A stretch of DNA of 64,000 nt, from assembly GCA_965279295.1 (NCBI GenBank), contig CBDIHQ010000018.1. One strand, given 5' to 3'. A program made the position numbers and the translations under genes. Of the stretch, positions 57,707-64,000 are shown piece by piece. This DNA comes from Aquabacter sp965279295. GTDB lineage: Bacteria; Pseudomonadota; Alphaproteobacteria; Rhizobiales; Xanthobacteraceae. Each line of letters starts with the position of its first letter. Within the stretch, counting starts at the first letter, position 1. Under the pieces are notes generated by a model, which was not told where the DNA came from, did not search any database, and was given only the letters and a program-made list of their open reading frames with translations.

Positions 57707-58230
57707 GCCACCTCGGGCCGGGTGGAGGTGGTGCCGGCAAGATGGCCGATGTCGCGGACGCGCAGCGACAGCGCCATGCGGTCAAGGCTAGCGATAGGCA
57801 GCGCCGTGAACGCGGTGATTCGGTTCATGAGATAGCGCTGCGCCTTCACGAAGGCCGCCTTGCGCTCGATTGCCGTGCCGGTGGCAGCCGCCGGATCCTC
57901 GATCCCCCAATGGGCCGTAATCGGATGGCCCGGCCACACCGGACACGCCTCCCCCGCTGCGTCGTCGCAGACGGTGAACACGAAATCCATCGCAGGCGCA
58001 CCGGGCTCAGCAAACACGGACCAGCTTTTGGAGCTGAGACCGTCGATTGAGAACTCGGTCTCTTGCAGGACCTCGACGGTTAAAGGGTTCACCGCGCCCT
58101 TTGGCTGGCTTCCGGCGGAATAGGCGCGGAAGCGCCCCTCTCCCAGCTTGTTGAGCATCGCTTCGCCGATGATCGAGCGCGCCGAATTGCCGGTGCAGAG
58201 GAACAGTACATTGTAGACGCGATCAGCCAT
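57703..58230 (-). CDS. arsC: Arsenate reductase, low-molecular-weight phosphatase type
   Basis: 175-residue ArsC of the LMW-PTP fold. P-loop CTGNSARS with Cys12; the resolving pair is probably Cys88 and Cys96 (TVCDDAAGEACPVWPG), as in thioredoxin-coupled enzymes. WGIEDPAAATGTAIERKAAFVKAQRYLMNRI is the usual C-terminal helix region; about 25 extra residues follow. Overlaps arsR by eight bases and the second arsC by four. Not homologous to the glutaredoxin-type enzyme next to it. Confidence 0.95.
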   Translation of the reverse strand: MADRVYNVLFLCTGNSARSIIGEAMLNKLGEGRFRAYSAGSQPKGAVNPLTVEVLQETEFSIDGLSSKSWSVFAEPGAPAMDFVFTVCDDAAGEACPVWPGHPITAHWGIEDPAAATGTAIERKAAFVKAQRYLMNRITAFTALPIASLDRMALSLRVRDIGHLAGTTSTRPEVA

Positions 58231-58588
58231 GAATCTGCTCCTGGTCAGGGTTACAGCCGCACGCGGCGAGGGCCGCGACGGCGGGGGTGCAAACTTCTGG
58301 GTGTCCCTGGCAGCAGTCGCGCATCAGGAACTCCACAAGGTCGGATAATCCGCCATAGGCGGCGCTGTAGATGATCGAGCGCGATTGCCGGCGGGACTGG
58401 ATCAGCCCGGCGCGCTCCAGCTCCTTCAGATGGAAGGAGAGATTGGAGGTGGAGGCCTCGACCGCTTCGGCGATGACGCCGGCTGCCATGCCATCTGGGC
58501 CGGCCTTCACCAGATGGCGCACGATGCGCAAGCGCGTCTCTTGCGAGAGCGCGGCGAAGGCGGACAGGGCTTGCGGTTCGTTGATCAT
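58223..58588 (-). CDS. arsR: ArsR-family arsenic-responsive repressor
   Basis: 121-residue winged-helix repressor. DNA-recognition part EASTSNLSFHLKELERAGLIQSRRQSRSIIYSAAYGGLSDLVEFLMRD; the C-terminal cysteines Cys92, Cys93 and Cys100 (RDCCQGHPEVC), plus Cys110 and Cys112, are probable As(III) ligands. This C-terminal site differs from the R773 ELCVCDL type. It begins the ars operon and presumably represses both its own operon and arsH through the AT-rich palindrome at 58592-58615. Confidence 0.96.
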   Translation of the reverse strand: MINEPQALSAFAALSQETRLRIVRHLVKAGPDGMAAGVIAEAVEASTSNLSFHLKELERAGLIQSRRQSRSIIYSAAYGGLSDLVEFLMRDCCQGHPEVCTPAVAALAACGCNPDQEQIHG

Positions 58589-58591
58589 CAG

Positions 58592-58615
58592 TTCAATATC
58601 TCAATATATATTGAA
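58592..58615. promoter_or_regulatory. ArsR operator candidate in the arsR-arsH intergenic region
   Basis: TTCAATAT (58592-58599) and ATATTGAA (58608-58615) are inverted, and within them TCAATATATATTGA (58601-58614) is a perfect 14-base palindrome. Alternating A/T runs with TTGA ends are typical of ArsR sites. It lies three bases before arsR and 20 before arsH, and probably overlaps both -10 regions. Confidence 0.78.
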
Positions 58616-58635
58616 TAATAGGTGACAACGAAACC

Positions 58636-59427
58636 GTGAGCAAGTCCATTCCTCTTTTCTCAGATGGTCTGCCCAACCTGGTGCAGTCCCACGTCCAGGT
58701 GCCGACCTATGAAAGCTTCGGCATTGCCGGAAAGCACCCCCACGCGCCGCGCTTCCTGATCCTCTACGGATCGCTGCGGCCACGTTCTTTCAGTCGATTC
58801 CTGGCTTTCGAAGCCGCGCGCCTGCTCGAGCATATGGGCGGCGAGGTGCGCATCTATGATGCCCACCACCTGCCGCTCCCCGACGACACCACAGCCGACC
58901 ACCCGAAGGTCCGCGAACTGCGGGATCTTTCACTGTGGTCCGAGGGGCAAGTCTGGGTAAGCCCGGAGCGCCACGGCACCCTCACCGGGGTTATGAAGAG
59001 CCAGATCGACTGGATTCCGCTGGCCGAAGGTTCGGTGCGGCCGACCCAGGGCCGCACCCTTGCCGTGATGCAGGTCTCGGGCGGGTCGCAGTCGTTCAAC
59101 GCGGTGAACGCCATGCGCGTGCTTGGGCGCTGGATGCGGATGATCACCATCCCCAACCAGTCATCGGTGCCGAAGGCATTCGAGGCGTTTGACGAGGCCG
59201 GCCGTATGAAACCAGGCCCGCTCTATGACCGCGTGGTGGACGTGTGCGAGGAGCTATTCAAGTTCACGCTGCTGACCCGCGACCACGCCGACTACCTGGT
59301 GGATCGTTACAGCGAGCGGAAGGAGAGGGCGCCAGAGGGACTTGAAGCCGTGGCAGCCGACATCGGTTTTGTAAACCGAAGATCGGGGGTTCAATCCCTT
59401 CATCTGGAACCAAAAAAGATATATTAA
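58636..59427 (+). CDS. arsH: NADPH-dependent FMN reductase ArsH, altered C-terminus
   Basis: 263-residue flavoprotein of the ArsH family, which oxidises trivalent organoarsenicals and gives broader arsenic protection. FMN loop GSLRPRSFSRFLAFEAARLLEH; IPLAEGSVRPTQGRTLAVMQVSGGSQSFNAVNAMR; RDHADYLVDRYSERKE near the usual end. GTG start. The last 25 or so residues (from about ADIGFVNRRSGVQSLHLEPKKIY) are translated from a tRNA-Thr fragment, so the native tail was probably replaced. Activity is likely kept since the tail is not part of the flavin site. Confidence 0.94.
   Translation: MSKSIPLFSDGLPNLVQSHVQVPTYESFGIAGKHPHAPRFLILYGSLRPRSFSRFLAFEAARLLEHMGGEVRIYDAHHLPLPDDTTADHPKVRELRDLSLWSEGQVWVSPERHGTLTGVMKSQIDWIPLAEGSVRPTQGRTLAVMQVSGGSQSFNAVNAMRVLGRWMRMITIPNQSSVPKAFEAFDEAGRMKPGPLYDRVVDVCEELFKFTLLTRDHADYLVDRYSERKERAPEGLEAVAADIGFVNRRSGVQSLHLEPKKIY
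59353..59412 (+). pseudogene. 3' fragment of a tRNA-Thr (TGT) gene
   Basis: From GCAG at 59353 the sequence matches the 3' three-quarters of a tRNA: anticodon stem TCGGT/ACCGA around TTTGTAA (anticodon TGT), variable AGATC, T arm with GGTTCAATCC, ATCTGGA acceptor strand, discriminator A and CCA at 59410-59412. The 5' acceptor strand and D arm do not match: the expected TCCAGAT partner is missing and the spacing is wrong. This is what an integrase leaves at the far end of an island. It overlaps the end of arsH. Confidence 0.75.
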
Positions 59428-59759
59428 AATCAAATACTTAACTATTTAGAAGCGTGCTCCGGCTGCTCTTTTCGCCCGTTTTGTCCTGCAATCCGCTTTC
59501 GTGGTTTTCAACGGTTTCCAACCGCTTCCAAAATCTTCGTGCAACACGGATGCAACACGGAATCCGGATGCTGAGCGTCGATCGCCCCTGATGTAGCGTT
59601 GAAGGCTGGCTCGGAGGACGGGCTTAGGCCGGCGCAGTTGTCATCGGCGAACGATGGCTGAGGCGAGAGCGAGGCCCTGCCTTTTGTGGGACACATTGTC
59701 CGACTGACCGACCTGTTTTTCCGTAGGGATAGGCGCCATAGTCCCGCCGGGAGCGGGAC
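59428..59759. other. Gene-free spacer with AT-rich start and tandem repeat
   Basis: 332 bases. The first 40 are strongly AT-rich. TGCAACACGGA occurs twice in tandem (59540-59550 and 59551-59561). Minus-strand frames of 35 to 62 codons end here, as integrase genes often do next to an att site, but no integrase motif can be read. Upstream of the DUF2946 gene are GGACA/TGTCC (59689-59701) and a hairpin GTCCCG/CGGGAC (59741-59759) that ends one base before the ATG. Confidence 0.5.
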
Positions 59760-60143
59760 ATGATCAAACGTCTGGGACAGGGGTGGAAGGGAACGCGCAC
59801 CATTGCGTGGACCCTAGCCTATGCTCTGTTGCTCCAGCTTGTTCTGACCAGCGCTTTCGCCACCAGCCGTTCGCTGGAAGCCTCGCCCGACCTCTACCAG
59901 TTTTGTGCCAACGACCCATCGAGTCCGCACGATAGCGGTACGGACGACGGCACCAAGGCGTTCTCGCACTGCCCCCTCTGCCTATCTCGGGTAGACGTCG
60001 GAATTTTGCCTACGCCGCCGGCTATTCCCTTGGTCGAGCGGGCGGCAGCGGAAGTCAGTTTTCCAGCGCCCCACAGCCTTGCCCTCGTGCCGGCAGAAGG
60101 CCGTGTGGCACATAGGCCCCGCGGACCACCTACCGCAGCCTGA
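59760..60143 (+). CDS. DUF2946 family exported protein
   Basis: 127-residue protein of the DUF2946 type. A signal or anchor helix (TIAWTLAYALLLQLVLTSAFATS) precedes an exported part with likely metal ligands Cys49, His57, His70, Cys71 and Cys74 (FCA..., SHCPLCLS). The HCPLC motif is the family mark. Such genes are commonly found beside TonB-dependent copper receptors, as here (oprC starts 126 bases on). A role in metal binding or sensing is inferred. The ribosome site lies inside the hairpin 59741-59759, which could limit translation. Confidence 0.75.
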   Translation: MIKRLGQGWKGTRTIAWTLAYALLLQLVLTSAFATSRSLEASPDLYQFCANDPSSPHDSGTDDGTKAFSHCPLCLSRVDVGILPTPPAIPLVERAAAEVSFPAPHSLALVPAEGRVAHRPRGPPTAA

Positions 60144-60269
60144 GGCGTCGCCGGTCGCGATCCCGGCACCTAACCAATCACAACATTGCTGAGCCTGCCT
60201 GATAGGCGCGCGGTCTTGCGCGGTCTTGCAATGCGCTATGGCCAGCCTCCAAGCATTTCTGGAATCGCC

Positions 60270-62480
60270 ATGACCAGCCGAACGTTTCACGCCCATGCAT
60301 GCCGAAGGACACTGTTTATGGGATCCTCCCTGGCCGCCCTTTGCTTGACCCCGCTCGCTTCAGGCGGGGTGGCCGCCCAGACGATAACGGAACTCCCCAC
60401 TGTCGTCGTTGTAGCCCCCTTGGCGGGCCAGGCGGGTCTCGGGGGCTTTCTTCCCGCGGATAGCACCGTCATCTCGCAAGAGGAGGCTCAGAACGCGACC
60501 CTTTGGACAAGCGATTCCGGCTCTCTGTTCACGCGCGTCCCCGGTGGGGCTGCTTGGGGGGCTGGCGGCGTATCGAGCCTGCCTGCAATCAACGGCATGG
60601 GTGCGGATCGGGTGCAGATCGCGATCAACAACATGATCTTCAGTCCGGCGTGTCCGAACGAGATGAACCCGCCGATGTCCTACGTAAACCCGGCGATGAT
60701 TTCGACCATTAAGATCTATCAGGGCACCGCACCCGTCAGTGTCGGCGGCGACTATACGGGAGCAAAGGCCGACGTCACGGTGGCGCCGCCAAAGTTCACA
60801 CAAGGACAGGCGCTTTCGGTTTCCGGCAGCCTCTCCGGCTTTTACCGGAGCAACGGCAACTCATACGGGACGGACTTCAATGGCACGGTGTCCAACGAGG
60901 ACACCAGTGTGCGCTATACGGGTGGGTGGGCGCGCGCCAGTGACTACACGTCCGGCAACGGCACTGTCATCAAGTCCACCATGTACGAGACCCAGAATCA
61001 CTCTTTGACTGTGGCCAAGCAGTTCAATCAGAGCCTGTTCACCTTCCAAATCGGCGGACAGTTCATCCCCTACCAAGGGTATGTGAACCAGTACATGGAC
61101 CTGGTCGACAACAAGAGCGTCTACGCCAACGGCAATTATGAAGGGGACTTCGACTGGGGGCGGCTGGAAGCATCGGTCTTCGCCAACCGCGTCCGTCACA
61201 CCATGGGCTTCATCCAGCCGGACAAGACCGGCGACATGCCCATGGACACCCGCAGCACGGATATGGGCTATCGGGTCAAGGCGACCTTAGGTCTTTCGCC
61301 TCACGATATCATCCGCATCGGCAACGAGCTTTACTACAACAAACTCGACGACTGGTGGCCCCCCGTGGCTGGCTCCATGATGATGGGCCCGGACACGTTC
61401 GAAAACATTAACAACGGGCAGCGCCTGCGCTTCGGATATTTCGGAGAATGGGAGCGGCATATCGATGCCCAATGGACCACCATTGTGGGCCTACGCAACG
61501 ACATCGTCTGGATGAATACGGGCGATGTGCAGGGCTATGATCAGATGATGTATGGAGCAGACGCTGCCGCGTTCAATGCGCAAAGCCACGCTCGCACAGA
61601 CTTCAACATCGATGGCTCTGCCATCGTCCGATATGAGGCGAACCCGTTCAGCCTCTATGAACTTGGCCTGTCTCGGAAGACACGTTCACCCAACCTCTAC
61701 GAACGCTATACGTGGTCGACCAACGCCATGGCCATGCAGATGATCGGCTGGTTCGGCGATGGCAACGGATACGTCGGGAACATCAATCTGGAGCCAGAAA
61801 AGGCTCACACCGTTAGCTTCACAGCAGATTGGCATGATCCCGCTCAGAAGGTCTGGCAGGTCCGCGTCTCACCCTATTACAGCTATGTGCAGGACTACAT
61901 CGACGTCCAGCGGTGCAATCTGGCGGGCTGCCTCTCCAACCTGCCGACCAACCTGGTCGCCGATAACACGTTCGTCTATCTCCAGTTCGCCAACTTCGAT
62001 GCGTGGCTATATGGCGTAAACATCGATGGAAAGCTGGCCCTATGGGATGATCCGAAGTGGGGCCAGGGTGGCTTTCGCGGCGCTCTGAACTTCGTCCGGG
62101 GGCAGCGCACCGATGGTACCAACCTCTATCACATCATGCCGGTCAATGCGACGTTGGCGCTAGACCATGTGCTCGGGAATTGGAGTTCAAGCGTCGAGGT
62201 TCAATTGGTTGGCGCAAAAACCCAGGTAAGCCAAGTGCACAACGAACTTGAGACGTCAGCCTATGCGCTGCTCAACTTTCGAACCAGCTATCAGTTGGGT
62301 CAATTCAAGTTTGATTTCGGAATCGATAACATCCTCGATACAGAATATGACCTGCCGCTCGGAGGCTCGAACCTCGTGAACTATCAGGTGTCCAGCATGA
62401 TGGGCACGTCGGCGGCATGGGGGTATCCCGTGGCCGGCCAAGGCCGCTCCTTCAATACGCGCGTGACCGTGGCTTTCTGA
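60270..62480 (+). CDS. oprC: TonB-dependent copper receptor, OprC-like
   Basis: 736-residue outer-membrane receptor. Signal peptide (to about residue 36, GGVAAQ), TonB-box-like TELPTVVVV, plug domain (about 50-190) and 22-strand barrel ending in Phe (NTRVTVAF). The copper ligands known from Pseudomonas OprC are conserved: CxxxM at Cys128/Met132 (SPACPNEMNPPM) and HxM at His310/Met312 (VRHTMGF). Further methionine-rich loops (MPMDTRSTDMG, MAMQMIG) occur. ATG at 60270 is chosen by the signal peptide. Base composition is less G+C-rich than the core genes. It likely takes up Cu(I/II) with TonB energy. Confidence 0.92.
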   Translation: MTSRTFHAHACRRTLFMGSSLAALCLTPLASGGVAAQTITELPTVVVVAPLAGQAGLGGFLPADSTVISQEEAQNATLWTSDSGSLFTRVPGGAAWGAGGVSSLPAINGMGADRVQIAINNMIFSPACPNEMNPPMSYVNPAMISTIKIYQGTAPVSVGGDYTGAKADVTVAPPKFTQGQALSVSGSLSGFYRSNGNSYGTDFNGTVSNEDTSVRYTGGWARASDYTSGNGTVIKSTMYETQNHSLTVAKQFNQSLFTFQIGGQFIPYQGYVNQYMDLVDNKSVYANGNYEGDFDWGRLEASVFANRVRHTMGFIQPDKTGDMPMDTRSTDMGYRVKATLGLSPHDIIRIGNELYYNKLDDWWPPVAGSMMMGPDTFENINNGQRLRFGYFGEWERHIDAQWTTIVGLRNDIVWMNTGDVQGYDQMMYGADAAAFNAQSHARTDFNIDGSAIVRYEANPFSLYELGLSRKTRSPNLYERYTWSTNAMAMQMIGWFGDGNGYVGNINLEPEKAHTVSFTADWHDPAQKVWQVRVSPYYSYVQDYIDVQRCNLAGCLSNLPTNLVADNTFVYLQFANFDAWLYGVNIDGKLALWDDPKWGQGGFRGALNFVRGQRTDGTNLYHIMPVNATLALDHVLGNWSSSVEVQLVGAKTQVSQVHNELETSAYALLNFRTSYQLGQFKFDFGIDNILDTEYDLPLGGSNLVNYQVSSMMGTSAAWGYPVAGQGRSFNTRVTVAF

Positions 62481-62527
62481 GCCTCGCCGTACAATTCAGG
62501 GCGAGGCTGATGTGCCTCGCCCATTTT
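62481..62527 (+). terminator. Terminator after oprC with competing hairpin
   Basis: GGGCGAGGC (62499-62507), loop TGATGT, GCCTCGCCC (62514-62522), then ATTTT: a perfect 9-bp terminator. GCCTCGCC at 62481-62488, directly after the stop codon, can pair with the same middle arm, giving an alternative fold. Confidence 0.75.
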
Positions 62528-62538
62528 CGAATTCACCC

Positions 62539-62650
62539 TCACGCAAACAGCTTTTCCGGCATCAGCGTGATGAACCGCGTCCCATCGTTCGCCATAGCCC
62601 GTCCCACCGCCATGATCGATGCCACCGCGGGATCGATCCTGTCGGTCGAC
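62539..62650 (-). pseudogene. Possible remnant of a truncated gene
   Basis: On the minus strand a 37-codon open stretch (about RPSTDRIDPAVASIMAVGRAMANDGTRFITLMPEKLFA, then TGA at 62541-62539) looks like the end of a protein, but it runs into an in-frame stop upstream at about 62652 and has no start of its own. A neighbouring frame continues the protein-like character (FEIAATLMAHDV). The parent family was not recognised. It lies between oprC and the AI-2E transporter gene, at a probable insertion edge. Confidence 0.3.
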
Positions 62651-62712
62651 GGCCTTTACATCATGCGCCATGAGCGTGGCGGCGATTTCAAAGGTGGCCT
62701 GTGGGAGCCGGT

Positions 62713-64000
62713 TCACATCGTTGTGGGAGCCGGGCGTCGGACGTCGCGTCCGCTCGGTTCTGTCGTTGCCAACGGCACCGGGACATGGTCGGCACTTTCG
62801 GTGGCAAGATCCAGCAGGCCGGCCAGCATCTCTTCAAGGGTTGCGACCACCATGTCGGCGCCCGACGCGGTTTCCAGCGCGCTGCGCAATGCCCGGTCGT
62901 CGAGCGCACCCCATCCACACAGCACGATCCGGGCGTCCGGGATCTGCCGGCGCAGGCGGCGGATGGAATAGCGCATCAGCGCGGCCGAGCGCGCCTCCAG
63001 CGTGGACAGCACCACCACCGCCACGCCCGAACCTTCCAGATGGGCGAGATTGCTGCGCGACATGCGCTCCGGCGCCTCCAGGCGCGCGGAAAATCCATGC
63101 CGTGCCAACAGGTCGATGGCGATGGAAGTGGCGGCATCGTCGAGACCGGGACGAACCGGCAGGCAGATGATCGCGGATTCGCCGCGCCAGCGCTGCGACA
63201 GGATCTCGGGATCGAGTGTGGGAAATGACCGGGGGCTCGGGCCCGCGAGTTCCAGCGCCGCCTCGGCTTCGAGGTCCCGTGTGTCGCCATGCGGGGCGCC
63301 GATGTCGTGATCCGACAAATTGTCGAGCAGTTCGGACACGCTGGTGGTCAGGCGCTCGATCCGCTCTGGGTCCAGGCTGCCACGCTCGGCATCACGTTCC
63401 GCAAGGCGCAGGCCGGGCAGGGCGACGTCGTCGAGATAGGCGAGCAGCGTGCCCTCCTTGAGGAATTCCTCCGCCTTGCTGGTGGCTTCGGTGGGGTCGC
63501 TCGCCAGCATCCGCTGGTAGAAAAGTTCCGGGGCGGTGAGGGGAGGGCGGTCCCCCAGCATCACGTCGAGATAATTCAACTGGTCCACATGCCGGCCGAG
63601 CACCACGACGCAAAGCGTCAGCGGCGTCGCCAGCACCAGGCCGATGGGCCCCCACAGCCAGGTCCAGAAGGTGGCTGACGCCACCACCGCCACGGGCGAG
63701 AGACCGGTGCTGCGGCCATAGACCAGGGGCTCGATGATGTGCCCCACCAATGGCTCGACAATCGCGAACAAAAGCAGAGTCCAAAGCGCGATGCTCCAGC
63801 CGGGGTCCATGGCGACCGCGAGGATCAGCGGCAGGATCGCCGCGATCGCCGCGCCGATATAGGGCACGAAGCGCAGCACGGCCGCCAAAAGACCCCACAA
63901 GGCCGCGCTGGGGACGCCGATGGCCCACAGTCCCAGGCCGATGACCAGGCCGAATGCAGCGTTGAGGGCCACCTGAGTGAGGAAGAAGCGCGAGAGCCGT
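62713..64000 (-). CDS. AI-2E (PerM) family transporter, N-terminus outside the window
   Basis: At least 428 residues; the frame is open to base 64000. The visible part starts RLSRFFLTQVALNAAFGLVIGLGLWAIGVPSAALWGLLAAVLRFVPYIGAAIAAILP, the conserved core of the AI-2E exporter/PerM family, with HIIEPLVYGRSTGLSPVAVVASATFWTWLWGPIGLVLATPLTL. After the last helix comes a long cytoplasmic region (about 270 residues) with an alpha/beta fold (SAIICLPVRPGLDDAATSIAIDLLARHGFSARLEAPERM...IVLCGWGALDDRALRSAL), resembling a B12-binding-like or Usp-like module. The substrate is not known. Confidence 0.88.
   Translation of the reverse strand, partial: RLSRFFLTQVALNAAFGLVIGLGLWAIGVPSAALWGLLAAVLRFVPYIGAAIAAILPLILAVAMDPGWSIALWTLLLFAIVEPLVGHIIEPLVYGRSTGLSPVAVVASATFWTWLWGPIGLVLATPLTLCVVVLGRHVDQLNYLDVMLGDRPPLTAPELFYQRMLASDPTEATSKAEEFLKEGTLLAYLDDVALPGLRLAERDAERGSLDPERIERLTTSVSELLDNLSDHDIGAPHGDTRDLEAEAALELAGPSPRSFPTLDPEILSQRWRGESAIICLPVRPGLDDAATSIAIDLLARHGFSARLEAPERMSRSNLAHLEGSGVAVVVLSTLEARSAALMRYSIRRLRRQIPDARIVLCGWGALDDRALRSALETASGADMVVATLEEMLAGLLDLATESADHVPVPLATTEPSGRDVRRPAPTTM

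Larger units (their letters stand above)
53703..59412. mobile_element. Candidate arsenic-resistance genomic island (approximate limits)
   Basis: The stretch starts just after a tRNA gene, carries small unknown genes and a complete ars cluster, and ends at a 3' tRNA-Thr fragment of the kind left by tRNA-targeted integrases. No integrase, transposase or matching intact tRNA-Thr is in the window, and the two tRNA sequences are different, so they are not a direct att pair. Limits are inferred; the copper genes to 62480 may belong to the same or a separate insertion. Confidence 0.35.

Noticed and set aside
53625..59412. tRNA-Pro and the tRNA-Thr fragment as the two attachment sites of one island
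   Set aside because: Different tRNA species; they share only the general T-loop sequence, so they cannot be a direct-repeat att pair.
59320..59412. Complete tRNA-Thr gene
   Set aside because: The 5' acceptor strand and D arm do not pair, and the distance to the anticodon stem is six bases too long.
59508..59696. 62-codon minus-strand frame near the tRNA-Thr fragment, possible integrase end
   Set aside because: The location fits an integrase, but none of the tyrosine-recombinase motifs is present in the short frame.

Overview
The window is a high-GC chromosomal segment of an alphaproteobacterium, most likely order Hyphomicrobiales (Rhizobiales). Signs are the order DUF177-plsX-fabH-ihfA-merR, the DUF4169/ribbon-helix-helix pair divergent from fumC, a mitochondrial-type ATP12 chaperone, a ubiquinol-cytochrome c chaperone, a short LID-less adenylate kinase, and GC-rich palindromic repeats between genes. 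A family such as Xanthobacteraceae is only a guess.

Layout. 1-10 kb: the 3' end of serB, a block of nested inverted repeats, a membrane protein quality-control operon on the minus strand (hflK-hflC-DUF2065-degP), the DUF4169/RHH pair, fumC, a ParB-like protein, and lemA with two TPM-domain genes. 10.5-29.3 kb: one nearly continuous ribosomal block on the plus strand: str (rpsL-rpsG-fusA-tuf), S10 (rpsJ to rpsQ), spc (rplN to rplO), secY-adk, and alpha (rpsM-rpsK-rpoA-rplQ). Hairpin terminators or attenuators lie at tuf/rpsJ, rpsQ/rplN, rplO/secY and after rplQ, and promoter-like sequences lie before rpsL, secY and rpsM, so the block looks like several transcription units.

29.4-53.5 kb: housekeeping genes. 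These are a second Deg protease, rarA, an esterase, crcB, an RluC/RluD-type pseudouridine synthase, a zinc-ribbon membrane protein, a HAD phosphatase, ATP12, a TfoX-domain protein, a DEAD-box helicase (convergent, sharing a bidirectional terminator), an MFS transporter, trpE with a SurA/PpiD-like foldase, tpiA, bamE, the ubiquinol-cytochrome c chaperone, DUF177, plsX, fabH, ihfA, a MerR regulator, an RlpA-like protein and a Na/Pi cotransporter-family protein.

53.6-62.5 kb: accessory DNA. It begins just after tRNA-Pro(GGG). It holds two small unknown genes, an arsenic-resistance cluster (arsR, two unrelated arsenate reductases, arsB and an MFS gene, divergent from arsH across an AT-rich operator), a 3' tRNA-Thr fragment fused in frame to the end of arsH, an AT-rich spacer, and a copper-uptake pair: a DUF2946 protein and an OprC-type TonB-dependent receptor with the CxxxM and HxM copper ligands. 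Composition and the tRNA fragment suggest horizontal acquisition. The window ends in a truncated AI-2E-family transporter gene on the minus strand.

No CRISPR array, rRNA gene, intact insertion sequence or wholly new system was found. The most unusual items are the arsH/tRNA fusion, an unassigned minus-strand terminator after tRNA-Pro, three repeats in the bamE control region, and duplication of the serB 3' end around a palindromic element.
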